From contig DASVCS010000074.1 in assembly GCA_036381495.1 (NCBI GenBank), positions 1 through 44,809 of the forward strand: 44,809 nucleotides of DNA, written 5' to 3'. The stretch is from DASVCS01 sp036381495. GTDB taxonomy: Bacteria > Gemmatimonadota > Gemmatimonadetes > Longimicrobiales > RSA9. This document shows, one piece after another, positions 34,586-43,500 of the stretch. Each line of letters starts with the position of its first letter. Position 1 is the first letter of the stretch. The translations under genes and the position numbers were made by a program. The notes beneath the pieces are model-generated. The model did not search any database. It was not told the origin of the DNA and worked only from the letters and a program-made list of their open reading frames with translations.

Positions 34586-34642
34586 GGGGGCGGGCGCGGG
34601 AACGGGACGGGAACCGCCGGGAGCGGGGACGTTCAGGCTCAG

Positions 34643-34732
34643 AGCGGTTGTCGCATCATTTCGGAGTCGCACCCACGCACGGTACGGGCGCGGCGAACGT
34701 CCACGCGGCTCCGAATCCGCGAGCGAACCGCT
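34643..34732. repeat. Palindromic intergenic repeat, copy 2
   Basis: 90 bp from AGCGGTTGTCGCATCATTTC to GCGAGCGAACCGCTCC. Ends are inverted (AGCGGTT / AACCGCT; TTCGGAG / CTCCGAA). Same family as 309-397 and 37952-38044; directly followed by another copy. Confidence 0.75.
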
Positions 34733-34734
34733 CC

Positions 34735-34824
34735 AGCCGTCGCGTCACTTCGGAGTCGTAGGCGCCAGCGAACCGAGCGCGGCGAGCGGCCGCACGGCTC
34801 GGAACCCGCGGGCGGGCCGCGCTA
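34735..34824. repeat. Palindromic intergenic repeat, copy 3
   Basis: Tandem neighbour of copy 2. It contains CACTTCGGAGTCGTAG, GCGAACCGAGCGCGGCGA and GAACCCGCGGGCG shared with the copy at 37952. Its last bases, CCGCGCTAG, hold the complement of the dapF stop codon. It fills the convergent gap between lptG and dapF and could end both transcripts. Confidence 0.75.
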
Positions 34825-35715
34825 GGAGGACGTCTGCGGCGCCAGCCAGGACTCGGAGACGGCCGCGCGCAGGCGGCCGTGATAGAGGATCTGGGCGGGG
34901 CCGCGGAGGCGGACGCGGGCGTCGTCGTACAGCTCGACGCGTACGCTGCCGCCGGGCATCCGGATGGTGATCTCGTGCGCCTCGACCAGGCCGAGGCGGG
35001 CGGCGGCCGCGGCGATGGCGCACGCGCTCGATCCCGATGCGAGCGTCTCTCCCGCGCCGCGCTCGTAGATCCAGGCATCCAGCCGCGCGGGGCCGCTCAC
35101 GCGCGCGAACTGGACGTTCGTCCCCCTGGTGAACGCGGGGTGCGCGGCGAGGGCGGGCGCCCTGCGGAGGAAGTCCTCGCGGTCGAGCCGGTCGGCGAAG
35201 ATGACGCAGTGCGGGTTCCCCATGGATACCGGGTACACGCGCGCCGCCGCGCCATCGCCCAGCGAGAGCACCACGCCCTCCGCCCACTCCCCCGCCCCGC
35301 CGGGCGGCGCGAACCCCACGTCTTCCGCGCGGAACGACGCTCGGCCCATGTCGGCGCGGATGTCCAGCACGCCGCCCGGACCGGCGCCGGTCACCTGGAG
35401 CGTGACCACCTCCTGCGCGAGCGCGATGTCGAAGGGCGCGTCCGCGATCAGCCCGCGCCCGTGCAGGTAAGCGCCGAAGATCCGCAGGCCGTTGCCGCTC
35501 TTCTCCGCTTCGCTCCCGTCCGGGTTGAAGATGCGCAGCCGGATCGGCGCGCCGTCGAGCATGCCGGCGAGCACGCCATCCGCGCCGATCCCGCGGTGGC
35601 GATCACAGAGCGCACGGACGAGCGCCGGCGCCGGAAGACCGCCGAGGTCCGCCGCATCGATGACGATGTAGTCGTTGCCCAGGGCGTGGCCCTTGGCGAA
35701 GGGGATCTCGGGCAC
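34822..35715 (-). CDS. dapF: Diaminopimelate epimerase homologue lacking both catalytic cysteines
   Basis: 297 residues from the GTG at 35715 (GGAGG 6 nt upstream). It has the two-lobed DapF fold with family motifs GNDYIVIDAA, NPDGSEAEKSGNGLRIF and ERGAGETLASGSSACA. In known epimerases the two acid/base residues are Cys in CGNG and ACG(T/S); here they are Ser73 (codon AGC) and Ser227 (codon TCG). LL-/meso-diaminopimelate interconversion for peptidoglycan and lysine is the family function, but with Ser at both positions the activity cannot be assumed. Substrate-binding Asn, Glu and Gly residues around the sites are kept. No other lysine gene is nearby. Confidence 0.82.
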   Translation of the reverse strand: MPEIPFAKGHALGNDYIVIDAADLGGLPAPALVRALCDRHRGIGADGVLAGMLDGAPIRLRIFNPDGSEAEKSGNGLRIFGAYLHGRGLIADAPFDIALAQEVVTLQVTGAGPGGVLDIRADMGRASFRAEDVGFAPPGGAGEWAEGVVLSLGDGAAARVYPVSMGNPHCVIFADRLDREDFLRRAPALAAHPAFTRGTNVQFARVSGPARLDAWIYERGAGETLASGSSACAIAAAAARLGLVEAHEITIRMPGGSVRVELYDDARVRLRGPAQILYHGRLRAAVSESWLAPQTSS

Positions 35716-35985
35716 GGACAACCTCCGGCTCGGGCGGTCGGCCCGTCGGTCCCGAGCCGCCTGCACCGCGCGAACGCCAGGGACTCCGAACGGCGACGAC
35801 CGGTCCGCTCGTCACGGGCCTGCTCCTTCCTCACCCGGCGAAGGTATCCGGGCACGGCGCGCTCGGCAACGCCGGGGTGCGCGCCGGCCACGACGGCGAT
35901 AGACTACGGGCTCGGCAACCGCGCGGGATCGGGGAGGCGTCCAACCGCGGGGGGGGACCGCCATGCTCAATGGAGGAGGGCCGAC

Positions 35986-37179
35986 ATGCGTTCGCCGAAG
36001 GCACTCCGCGCCACGGCCGCGCCACCGGTCGCGGCGCTCGCGCTCGCCCTGGCCGCGTGCGGCGCCGATGCGCCGCGTCCGCTCACCGTCGAGCGCGCGG
36101 ATTCCGCGGGCATCGAGCTCGTCACGACCCGCGGCCCGGATGTGCCGCTCGCCTGGCGCTTCACCCCGCTGCTCACCCTGGGTGGCGCGGCCGAGGGGCC
36201 CGAGTCGTTCTACTCCCTCGCACCCACCTACGTGGATGCGGACAGCGCCGGCAACCTCTACGTCCTCGACCGAGACAACCACCGCGTCGTCGTCTTCGAC
36301 AGCGCGGGCGGCGTGGTACGGCTGCTGGGCCGGGAGGGGGGCGGCCCGGGCGAGGTCGAATGGCCGTTCAATCTGAGCGTGGCGCCAGACGGGACGGTTT
36401 CCGTCTGGGACATGGGCAAACACGGCCTCGTCCGCTGGGCGCCGGACGGCTCGGTCCTCGAGACCCGAGCGCTGCCGATCCCCTACTTCGGCCCGACATT
36501 GCGCGTCACCGCGCTGGGCGTGGTTTTCTACGACTTCACCGCCCCCGCGGACACCGACCACGGCCGGGCGCGGGTGCTGCTCTGGCGGGACGGCGAGACC
36601 ACCGAGATCGCGAGCCTCGCGACGCCGCCGCCCCGGATGGCGACGTTCCCGAGCTGCGGCGTGAGTTTCCGGACGGGCCCCGTCTTCGCGCCGACGCTGG
36701 AATGGGATGCCCGCGGGCGGATGGTCGCGGTCGGTCCCGGGCCGGACTACGTCGTCGATGTGTACCGGGATGGGAAGCGGACGCGCAGCATCCGGCGCGC
36801 CGTGCCGCTCCGGGCCGCCACGGAGGCGATGGCGCTGAAGGCGCTCGGCGAGGGGATGTCGGTCGGGCTCGATACGGGCGAGTGCACCATTCCGGCGGAG
36901 GAAGTGGTCCGGGCGCGGGGCGTTGCGCCGGTCATCCCCGCGGTGGACGCGGTGGCGATCGCGCCCGACGGCGGGATCTGGGTCCGCCGCGGCTTCGTGC
37001 AGGGCGAGGCGGCCGCAGTCGACGTCTTCGGCGCCGATGGCGCGTACCTGGGGACGCTCCCGGTGGGAGCGCCGTTCCCGGCGTTGTTCCTCCCCGGCGG
37101 GAGGGTCGCGGCGATCGTGACGGACGATCTGGACGTGGATCGGCTCGTCGTCTACCGGGTCGAGCGGGAGGCGGGATGA
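35986..37179 (+). CDS. NHL/6-bladed beta-propeller lipoprotein
   Basis: 397 residues. The start at 35986 has GGAGGAGGG 5 nt upstream. Lipobox LAAC (Cys near 25). The mature part shows NHL-like blade repeats: YVDADSAGNLYVLDRDNHRV, FDSAGGVVRLLGREGGGPGE, LSVAPDGTVSVWDMGKHGL and VAIAPDGGIWVRR. Proteins of this kind are abundant in Gemmatimonadota-type genomes and usually called 6-bladed propellers; they bind ligands or proteins and no enzyme site is visible. It is divergent from dapF across a 270-bp gap in which I see no convincing promoter, and it lies 82 bp upstream of nfi. Confidence 0.8.
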   Translation: MRSPKALRATAAPPVAALALALAACGADAPRPLTVERADSAGIELVTTRGPDVPLAWRFTPLLTLGGAAEGPESFYSLAPTYVDADSAGNLYVLDRDNHRVVVFDSAGGVVRLLGREGGGPGEVEWPFNLSVAPDGTVSVWDMGKHGLVRWAPDGSVLETRALPIPYFGPTLRVTALGVVFYDFTAPADTDHGRARVLLWRDGETTEIASLATPPPRMATFPSCGVSFRTGPVFAPTLEWDARGRMVAVGPGPDYVVDVYRDGKRTRSIRRAVPLRAATEAMALKALGEGMSVGLDTGECTIPAEEVVRARGVAPVIPAVDAVAIAPDGGIWVRRGFVQGEAAAVDVFGADGAYLGTLPVGAPFPALFLPGGRVAAIVTDDLDVDRLVVYRVEREAG

Positions 37180-37261
37180 CACGGTGGCCGTGGCCGGCGA
37201 CGAATGGCGGGCCGCACGGGAGCTGCACCGGCCCGCGAAGGGTGGTGAGACTCAAACCGCA

Positions 37262-37945
37262 ATGAAGACACGACACCTGCATCCCTGGAACGTTTCGATC
37301 CCGGAGGCCCGTCGGCTCCAGCTCGCGTTGCGGGAGCGCCTGGTCCTCGAGCCGCCCCCCGGCTTCTCGCCCGAGCGCGTGGCGGGCGCGGACCTTTCGA
37401 TCTCCCGCGGCAGCCGCCGCGGCTACGCCGCGCTCGTCGTCATCGATGCGACGACGCTGGACACGATCGCCGAAGCCAGCGCCGCCGCGGACGTCCCCTT
37501 CCCGTACGTGCCGGGCTACCTCTCGTTCCGCGAGCTGCCGGCGCTCGCCGCGGCATGGGAGCGCCTCGAGACGCGGCCGGACGCCATCATCTTCGATGGC
37601 CAGGGGATCGCGCACCCGCGGCGGATGGGCATTGCCTGTCACGGCGGCCTCCTCTTCGACACGCCGTCGGTCGGCTGCGCGAAGTCGATCCTGGTGGGCA
37701 AACACGGCCCGCTGGGCGAGGAACGCGGCGCGACCGCGGAGCTCGTCGACCGCGGCGAGGTCGTGGGGATGGCCGTACGCACGCGCCCCGGCGTCAAGCC
37801 CGTCTACGTCTCGCCCGGCCACCTCATGGACCTGCCGACCGCCGTCGAACTGGTGCTGCGCATGAGCGCCGGGTTCCGCGAGCCCGAGACCACGCGACGC
37901 AGCCACCGGCTGGTCAACGAGGTGCGGAGGGCGGAGGAGGCGTAG
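37262..37945 (+). CDS. nfi: Endonuclease V (deoxyinosine 3' endonuclease)
   Basis: 227 residues. Catalytic acidic residues line up with the Escherichia enzyme: Asp44 in VAGADLS, Glu91 in FRELP and Asp112 in FDGQG. The wedge/recognition motif PYVPGYLSF and the conserved AHPRRMGIACHGGL are intact. It nicks DNA (and in some species RNA) one base 3' of deaminated adenine (inosine), starting repair. The ATG at 37262 gives the standard length; its ribosome site (GGTGGTGAG, 12 nt away) is weak. The stop is followed within 7 bp by a palindromic repeat. Confidence 0.93.
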   Translation: MKTRHLHPWNVSIPEARRLQLALRERLVLEPPPGFSPERVAGADLSISRGSRRGYAALVVIDATTLDTIAEASAAADVPFPYVPGYLSFRELPALAAAWERLETRPDAIIFDGQGIAHPRRMGIACHGGLLFDTPSVGCAKSILVGKHGPLGEERGATAELVDRGEVVGMAVRTRPGVKPVYVSPGHLMDLPTAVELVLRMSAGFREPETTRRSHRLVNEVRRAEEA

Positions 37946-37951
37946 GACCAG

Positions 37952-38044
37952 AGCGGTTGGCGCGTCGCTTCGGAGTCGTAGCCGCCCGCGAACCGAGCGC
38001 GGCGACCGGCGGCGCGGCTCCGAACCCGCGGGCGAACCGCGTTA
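37952..38044. repeat. Palindromic intergenic repeat, copy 4
   Basis: 93 bp from AGCGGTTGGCGCGTCGCTTC to GGGCGAACCGCGTTA, filling the convergent gap between nfi and the methyltransferase/MTHFR gene. Stem pairs GCGGTT / AACCGC and TTCGGAG / CTCCGAA. Its last three bases are the complement of the neighbour's TAA stop. Confidence 0.75.
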
Positions 38045-39943
38045 CGGAACGGCCTCCGCTCCGGCGGCCGACTCGACGTCTTCGAGATCGGCGTCCGGAT
38101 CGACGCCTTCGATGTCGCGGAAGACCTCGAGGGCGAACCGGACCTTGCCGAACGGAGCGCTCACCTGGATGCCGCGGACGTGGGGTCGGACGCGCGCGAA
38201 CATCTCGCGGGCAATGGCGATCCCCTCTTCGAGAGCGAACTCCTTGCCTTTCTCGTTCGCGCGACGCATGCGCCGCACGAGTTCCGGGGGCACGACGACG
38301 CCCGGCACCTCGTTGGCCAGGAACTCGGCGTTGCGCGCGGAGACGAGCGGCCAGATCCCGGCGACGATCGGGATCCAGATCCCGCGCTTCTCGATCTCGG
38401 CAATGAATCGCAGGAGCTGGTCGGGATCGAAGACCGGCTGCGTGATGGCGTACTCGGCGCCGGCCTCGACCTTCCAGTAGAAGCGGTTCAGCTCGTAGTC
38501 CAGGTGCGCGGCGCCGGGGTTGACGCCCACGCCGATCGCGAAGCGCGTCGGTTCGCCGATCGGGTTGCCGCCGGGATCCAGCCCGCGGTTGAGGCGGCCC
38601 ACCAGGTTCGCGAGCCCGATCGAGTCGATGTCGAAGACCGCCGTCGCCTCCGGGTACGGCCCCATCTTCGGCGGATCACCCGTGATCAGGAGCAGATTGC
38701 GCAGTCCGAGCGCGTGCGCGCCGAGCAGGTCCGAGAGCATCCCCAGCAGGTTGCGGTCTCGACAGCAGTAGTGGACGACGGCTTCGATGCCGACCTGCTG
38801 CTCGATCAGGACCGCCGTCGCGAGCGCACCCATCCGCATCTGGGCGCGCGGGCCGTCCGGCACGTTCACGCCATCCACGCCCGCCGCCCGCAGCCGCCGC
38901 GCACCGGCCAGCATCGGCGCCGGATCGACGCCTCTCGGCGGCACGATCTCGACGCTCGTCACCAACTCCCCGGCCGCGATCTTCCGGCCCCAGGCCGAAC
39001 GCTCCGCGAGCGGAACGACGGCGACCTCCGGCGACGGCGCTTCCGGTACCGAGACCTGGATCCGCGTGTGCCCGGGCGAGTTGGCGCGCACCGCATCCGC
39101 GATCCGCTTGACGTGCTCGGGCGTCGTCCCACAGCAACCGCCCACGAAGCGCGCACCCGCGCGGATCAGCCGCTGCGCGTACTTCGCCATGTACTCGGGC
39201 GATGCCATGTACATCTTCCGCCCCTGCACCTCGCGGGGCAGACCGGCATTCGGCTGCGCCGAGATCCCGCGCGTCGTGACCGCCGCCACCCGCTCGACCG
39301 CGCCCAGGATCCCGTGCGGCCCGACCGAACAGTTGAAGCCGACGACGTCCGCACCCCACGCATCCAGCCGCGCCACGCACAGCTCCGGCTCCGTGCCGTA
39401 CGCCGTCGTGCCGGTCTCCTGGATCGTCATCTGGCAGACCACCGGGAGGTCGCACACCCCCCGCACCGCCAGCAACGCCTGCTGGATCTCGGCCAGGTCG
39501 CTGAACGTCTCGAGGATGAAGAAGTCGACGCCGCCCTCGAGCAACCCCTCGGCCTGTTCTCGGAAGATCGCGCGCGCCTCCTCGAGCGACGTCGGACCGT
39601 ACGGCTCGATGCGTACCCCCAGCGGCCCGATCGCACCGCCCACCAGCGCGCCCCCCGCCGCCTCCCGCGCCAGCGCCGCCGCCCGCACGTTGATCTCGCG
39701 CACCCGCGCGTCCAGCCCGTACTCCGCCAGCTTCAGCCGGTTCGCCCCGAAGCTGTTCGTCTCGAGCAGTTCCGCGCCCGCCCGCACGTACGCCCGGTGC
39801 ACCGCCCGCACCAGATCCGGCTCCCGAAGGTTCAGATCGTCGTAGCACTGGTTGATGAAGACGCCCTTCTGATAGAGCATCGTCCCCATCGCGCCGTCGA
39901 AGACGTGCGGGCGGTCGTCGTGGAGGAGGTCGAGGAAGGTCAT
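38042..39943 (-). CDS. Bifunctional homocysteine S-methyltransferase / methylenetetrahydrofolate reductase
   Basis: 633 residues, YitJ-type fusion. Residues 1-295 are a homocysteine S-methyltransferase barrel with DGAMGTML, zinc ligand Cys205 in GFNCSVGP and the Cys pair 270/271 in GGCCGTTPEH. Residues about 335-600 are a MetF-like MTHFR barrel (TSVEIVPPRG, LLITGDPPK, FAIGVGVNP). It makes 5-methyl-THF for MetH and may itself methylate homocysteine. The ATG at 39943 fits the domain start, but the DNA upstream is the CCCTAG/CCCCAG hexamer repeat of the neighbouring element, so no Shine-Dalgarno sequence is visible. It belongs functionally with metH, now separated from it by the 568-bp element. 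Confidence 0.92.
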   Translation of the reverse strand: MTFLDLLHDDRPHVFDGAMGTMLYQKGVFINQCYDDLNLREPDLVRAVHRAYVRAGAELLETNSFGANRLKLAEYGLDARVREINVRAAALAREAAGGALVGGAIGPLGVRIEPYGPTSLEEARAIFREQAEGLLEGGVDFFILETFSDLAEIQQALLAVRGVCDLPVVCQMTIQETGTTAYGTEPELCVARLDAWGADVVGFNCSVGPHGILGAVERVAAVTTRGISAQPNAGLPREVQGRKMYMASPEYMAKYAQRLIRAGARFVGGCCGTTPEHVKRIADAVRANSPGHTRIQVSVPEAPSPEVAVVPLAERSAWGRKIAAGELVTSVEIVPPRGVDPAPMLAGARRLRAAGVDGVNVPDGPRAQMRMGALATAVLIEQQVGIEAVVHYCCRDRNLLGMLSDLLGAHALGLRNLLLITGDPPKMGPYPEATAVFDIDSIGLANLVGRLNRGLDPGGNPIGEPTRFAIGVGVNPGAAHLDYELNRFYWKVEAGAEYAITQPVFDPDQLLRFIAEIEKRGIWIPIVAGIWPLVSARNAEFLANEVPGVVVPPELVRRMRRANEKGKEFALEEGIAIAREMFARVRPHVRGIQVSAPFGKVRFALEVFRDIEGVDPDADLEDVESAAGAEAVP

Positions 39944-39946
39944 TTC

Positions 39947-40514
39947 GGGCTAGGGCTAGGGCTGGGGCTCGGGCTGGGGTGGCCCGGGCGACCATGGCGG
40001 TGCCCCGAAGCCCGCTCCATCGATGCGAGGCACGCGCGGGTACGGGGCCGGCGGATCGGGCTCGACTCCGTGCGACGCGCGGAAACGACGAACGCCACAG
40101 ACGAGAGCGGCTTCGGTCGATGGCAGAATTCGCGCACAAACAGCTCCGGGTGTATCGCGCGGCGATTTCGTTCGTGGGCGACGCGAATGCAGTCGCGGCG
40201 GACGTTCCCCGGAGCCGCTGGTTCATCAGCGATCAGCTCCTTCGTGCGGCGACGTCGATCCTCCTGAACATCGCCGAAGGGGCGGGCGAATTCAGCCGCG
40301 GCGACAAGGTGCGCTTCTACCGCATGGCACGTCGCTCCGACGCCGAGTGCGCCGCGATCGTCGATGTCATGGAGGTCATGCACATCCTCTCCCCTGAACG
40401 AGCAGAACGGCTCTGCCATGCCCTCGGCGAGATCGCCGCGATGCTCACGCGAATGATCCGGAACCGCGAGCATCGCCCCAGCCCCAGCCCGAGCCCTAGC
40501 CCCAGCCCTAGCCC
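39947..40514. mobile_element. Four-helix-bundle element with hexamer inverted repeats (element A)
   Basis: 568 bp bounded by inverted repeats of GGGCTA/GGGCTG/GGGCTC hexamers. The left end is 39947-39979 and the right end 40476-40514; the outer 33 bases pair at 31 positions. It carries one gene, the four-helix-bundle protein, on the plus strand. It lies exactly between metH, whose TAG stop is a repeat hexamer, and the methyltransferase/MTHFR gene, whose ATG is 3 bp from the repeat. No transposase is encoded and no target duplication is evident. Internal end sequences GGGTGGCCCGG, TGCGACGCGC and GAACCGCGAGC recur in the short element at 41985-42143, so the two are related. Confidence 0.65.
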
Positions 40515-40524
40515 TGAGCACTGA
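40120..40524 (+). CDS. Four-helix bundle protein (23S rRNA intervening-sequence / Avd-like family)
   Basis: 134 residues from the ATG at 40120; the frame is open further upstream into the left repeat, but the family start fits here. The signature is clear: KQLRVYRAAISF, then SDQLLRAATSILLNIAEGAG and DKVRFYRMARRSDAE, typical of the 'four helix bundle protein' family found in 23S rRNA intervening sequences and related to the diversity-generating-retroelement protein Avd. Members form basic pentameric nucleic-acid-binding barrels. The C-terminus runs through the right inverted repeat and gains a (Ser-Pro)6 tail before EH-stop. Its last 17 bp overlap the 3' end of metH on the other strand. Confidence 0.85.
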   Translation: MAEFAHKQLRVYRAAISFVGDANAVAADVPRSRWFISDQLLRAATSILLNIAEGAGEFSRGDKVRFYRMARRSDAECAAIVDVMEVMHILSPERAERLCHALGEIAAMLTRMIRNREHRPSPSPSPSPSPSPEH

Positions 40525-43500
40525 AGTACCGCGCCTCCGGATGGTGCACGACCAGCGCCGCCGTGGACAGCTCGGGGACCAGTGCGCCCGCCTCGGTGAC
40601 GTCCATTCCCAGGCGCTCGCGGGCGGGGAGGAGCCGGAAGAGGCGCGTGTGTTGGCGGTGGTCCGGGCACGCGCCGTAGCCCCACGAGTAGCGCAGTCCG
40701 CGGTCGGGCGCGATCCCGAGTTCGCGGCGGATCTCGCGGTGCAGGTACTCTGCGGCGGCCTCGGCGAGTCGGACGCCGAAGCCGTGCAGGTAGTAGCCCT
40801 CGCCGTAGTCGCCGGCCTTCATGAGTGCGTCGGCGCGTTCGAGGATCGCGCCGCCGGCGGTCACGATCTGGAGTGCGACGACGTCGCGCCGTCCGCCGTC
40901 GGCCGGGGCGAAGTAATCGGCCAGACAGAGCCGGTCGCGGTCCGGCTGCCTGGGGAACTCGAAGCGCTCGACTTCGCGGTCGGGGTCGGCGGGGTCGTAG
41001 ACGACGAGGGCGTTGCCATCGCTCGCGGCCGGGAAGTAGCCGTACGCGGCCGCCGGCCGGAGCCAGCCGCCGGCGAGGGCTTCCTGCCGGTAGCGCCGGA
41101 GCCGCGGCTCGAACTCATCGCGCACGACTCGGTCCCAGGCCTCGCCCTTCGCGTTCTTCGCGCCCCAGTGCAACCGGTAGAGCGTGTTCAGGTCGATCAG
41201 CTCGAACAGCTCGGCGAGCGGGAGGCGCTCGATGACCTTGACGCCGAGGAACGGCGGCGTCGGGACGTCGACGTCCCGGGTCGGCCCCGTGCGCCGACCC
41301 GCCGGCCGCGCCGCCCGCGCCTTCGCCTGGAGCTCCGCCCGGCGCGCGGTGCCCTCGCGGATCTCCTCCTGCCGCCGCCGCACGAACGCCTCGCGTCGCT
41401 CGCCGTCCACCAGCGCCTCGACCGCCGCCAGGCCGTCGAATGCGTCCTTGCAGTAGAAGACGCCGGCCGGATAGAGCACATCGCCTTCGGCATCGACGAA
41501 CGCCGCCGAACGCACGAACGACGGGTTGATCGCCGCGCCGCCGCACAGCACGGGGAAGCGCAGCCCGCGCGCGTGCAGCTCCTGCACACAGGCCGGCATC
41601 TGCTTGGATGTCGAGACCAACAGCGCGGAGAGGCCGATCGCGTCGGCATCGACTTCGAGCGCCTTCTCGATGATGTCGTTGACCGGCACCTGCTTGCCCA
41701 GGTCGTAGACCGTGTAGCCATTGTTCGACAGGATCGTGTGGACCAGGTTCTTGCCGATGTCGTGGACATCGCCGAACACGGTGGCCAGCACGACCTTCCC
41801 CTTGCTCTGCCCCTCGACCTTCTCGAGGTACGTCTCGAGCCGCGCGACCGCGCGCTTCATGACCTCCGCCGACTGGAGCACGAACGGCAGGATCAGCTCG
41901 CCGGCGCCGAACTTGTCGCCGACCTCCTTCATTGCCGGCAGCAGCACGTTGTTGAGCACCCAGACGCCCGCGTCGTGGGTGGAAGGGCTAGGGCTGGGGC
42001 TGGGGCTGGGGCTAGGGTTGCCCGGCACCGTCGCGGCGTCATGCGACGCGCCCGCGAACGCAGTCTCACCATCGGCGTCTCGAACCGCGGGCGCTCCGAT
42101 CGCGCCCTCCCCAGCCCCAGCCCCAGCCCCAGCCCTAGCCCTACTCACCGCCTGATCCACCAGCTCCTCGATCCCGTCCTTCTTCCGGTGCAGGATCTTC
42201 CAGTGGATCGCCTCGGCGGGCGTCATTGCGGCGGTGGGGTCGGCGGCCTCTTCCTCCTCGGCCGCGTGCGATTCGTAGAACGCGATGAAGCGCGCGAGCG
42301 CGTCCTCGCGGCGGTCGAAGATCAGGTCATCGGCCAGCGCGCGCTGTTCGGCATCGATCTCGGCGTACGGCGTGATGTGCGCGGGGTTCACGATCGCGAG
42401 GTCGAGCCCGGCCTCGACGCAGTGGTGCAGGAAGACCGAGTTGAGCACGGCGCGTGCGTGGCGTGCCAGCCCGAACGAGACGTTCGAGACGCCGAGACTC
42501 GTGAGCACGCCCGGGATCTCCGCCTTGATGCGCCGGATTCCCTCGATGGTCTCGATCGCCGAACGACGGTACTCGTCCTCGCCCGTCGCCAGCGTGAAGG
42601 TGAGCGCATCGAAGATGAGCGACGTCGGGTCGAGCCCGTAATCGGCCGTCACGATGTCCGTGATGCGCCGCGCGACCTCGAGCTTGCGCTCCGCCGTCTT
42701 CGCCATCCCCTGCTCGTCGATCGTGAGCGCGATGACGGCCGCGCCGTGCTCGACGGCGAGCGGGAGCACGGCGTCGATGCGGCCGCGCCCGTTCTCGAGG
42801 TGGACCGAGTTGAGGATCGCGCGGCCGGGGTACTGCTCGAGCGCCGCGCGCACGACGTCGGCTTCCGTGGTGTCGATGACGAGCGGCGCCTCGACGCCCT
42901 GCGCCAGCACCTTGACGAGCCGGCGCATCTGTTCGGCCTCGTCCTGCCGCTCGGTGAGGGCGACGCAGACGTCGAGCAGGTGCGCGCCCCCCTCGACCTG
43001 CCTGCGCGCGATGTCGAGGACGCCGTCGTAGTCGTCGGCCAGGAGCAGGCGCTTGACCGCCCGCGAGCCCTGCGCGTTGACCCGCTCGCCGATCAGGGTG
43101 GGCCGCGGCTCCTGGACCAGGTTCGCGGTCGTCATGGCACTGGCCACGCGCGGCACGCGCGGCGCATCCCGGCGGAGCGGAGGCCGGCCCCACACCCGCT
43201 CGACCACGCCGCGCAGGTGCTCCGGCGTCGTGCCACAGCACCCGCCGACCACGTTCACGCCGAACTTCGTGACGAACTCCTCGTGCGCCGCCGCCAGCTC
43301 GTCCGGCGTCAGTGGGTAGACGGCCTGGCCGCCGTCGTTGTGCGGGATCCCGGCGTTCGGGATGACGCTGACCGGGAGATGCGAGTGCTCGCAGAGGTAC
43401 CGCACGGGCTCGCGCATGTGCTCCGGGCCCGTCGAGCAGTTGAGCCCCACGACGTCCACGCGCAGTGCCTCGAGGATCGCGAGTGCGGCCGCGATGTCGG

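Noticed and set aside
40120..40524. Four-helix protein as the Avd of a diversity-generating retroelement
   Set aside because: No reverse transcriptase and no template/variable repeat pair is present in the window.
39947..42143. Hexamer repeats as a CRISPR array or telomere-like repeat
   Set aside because: Units are contiguous hexamers without spacers, arranged as inverted pairs around short elements.
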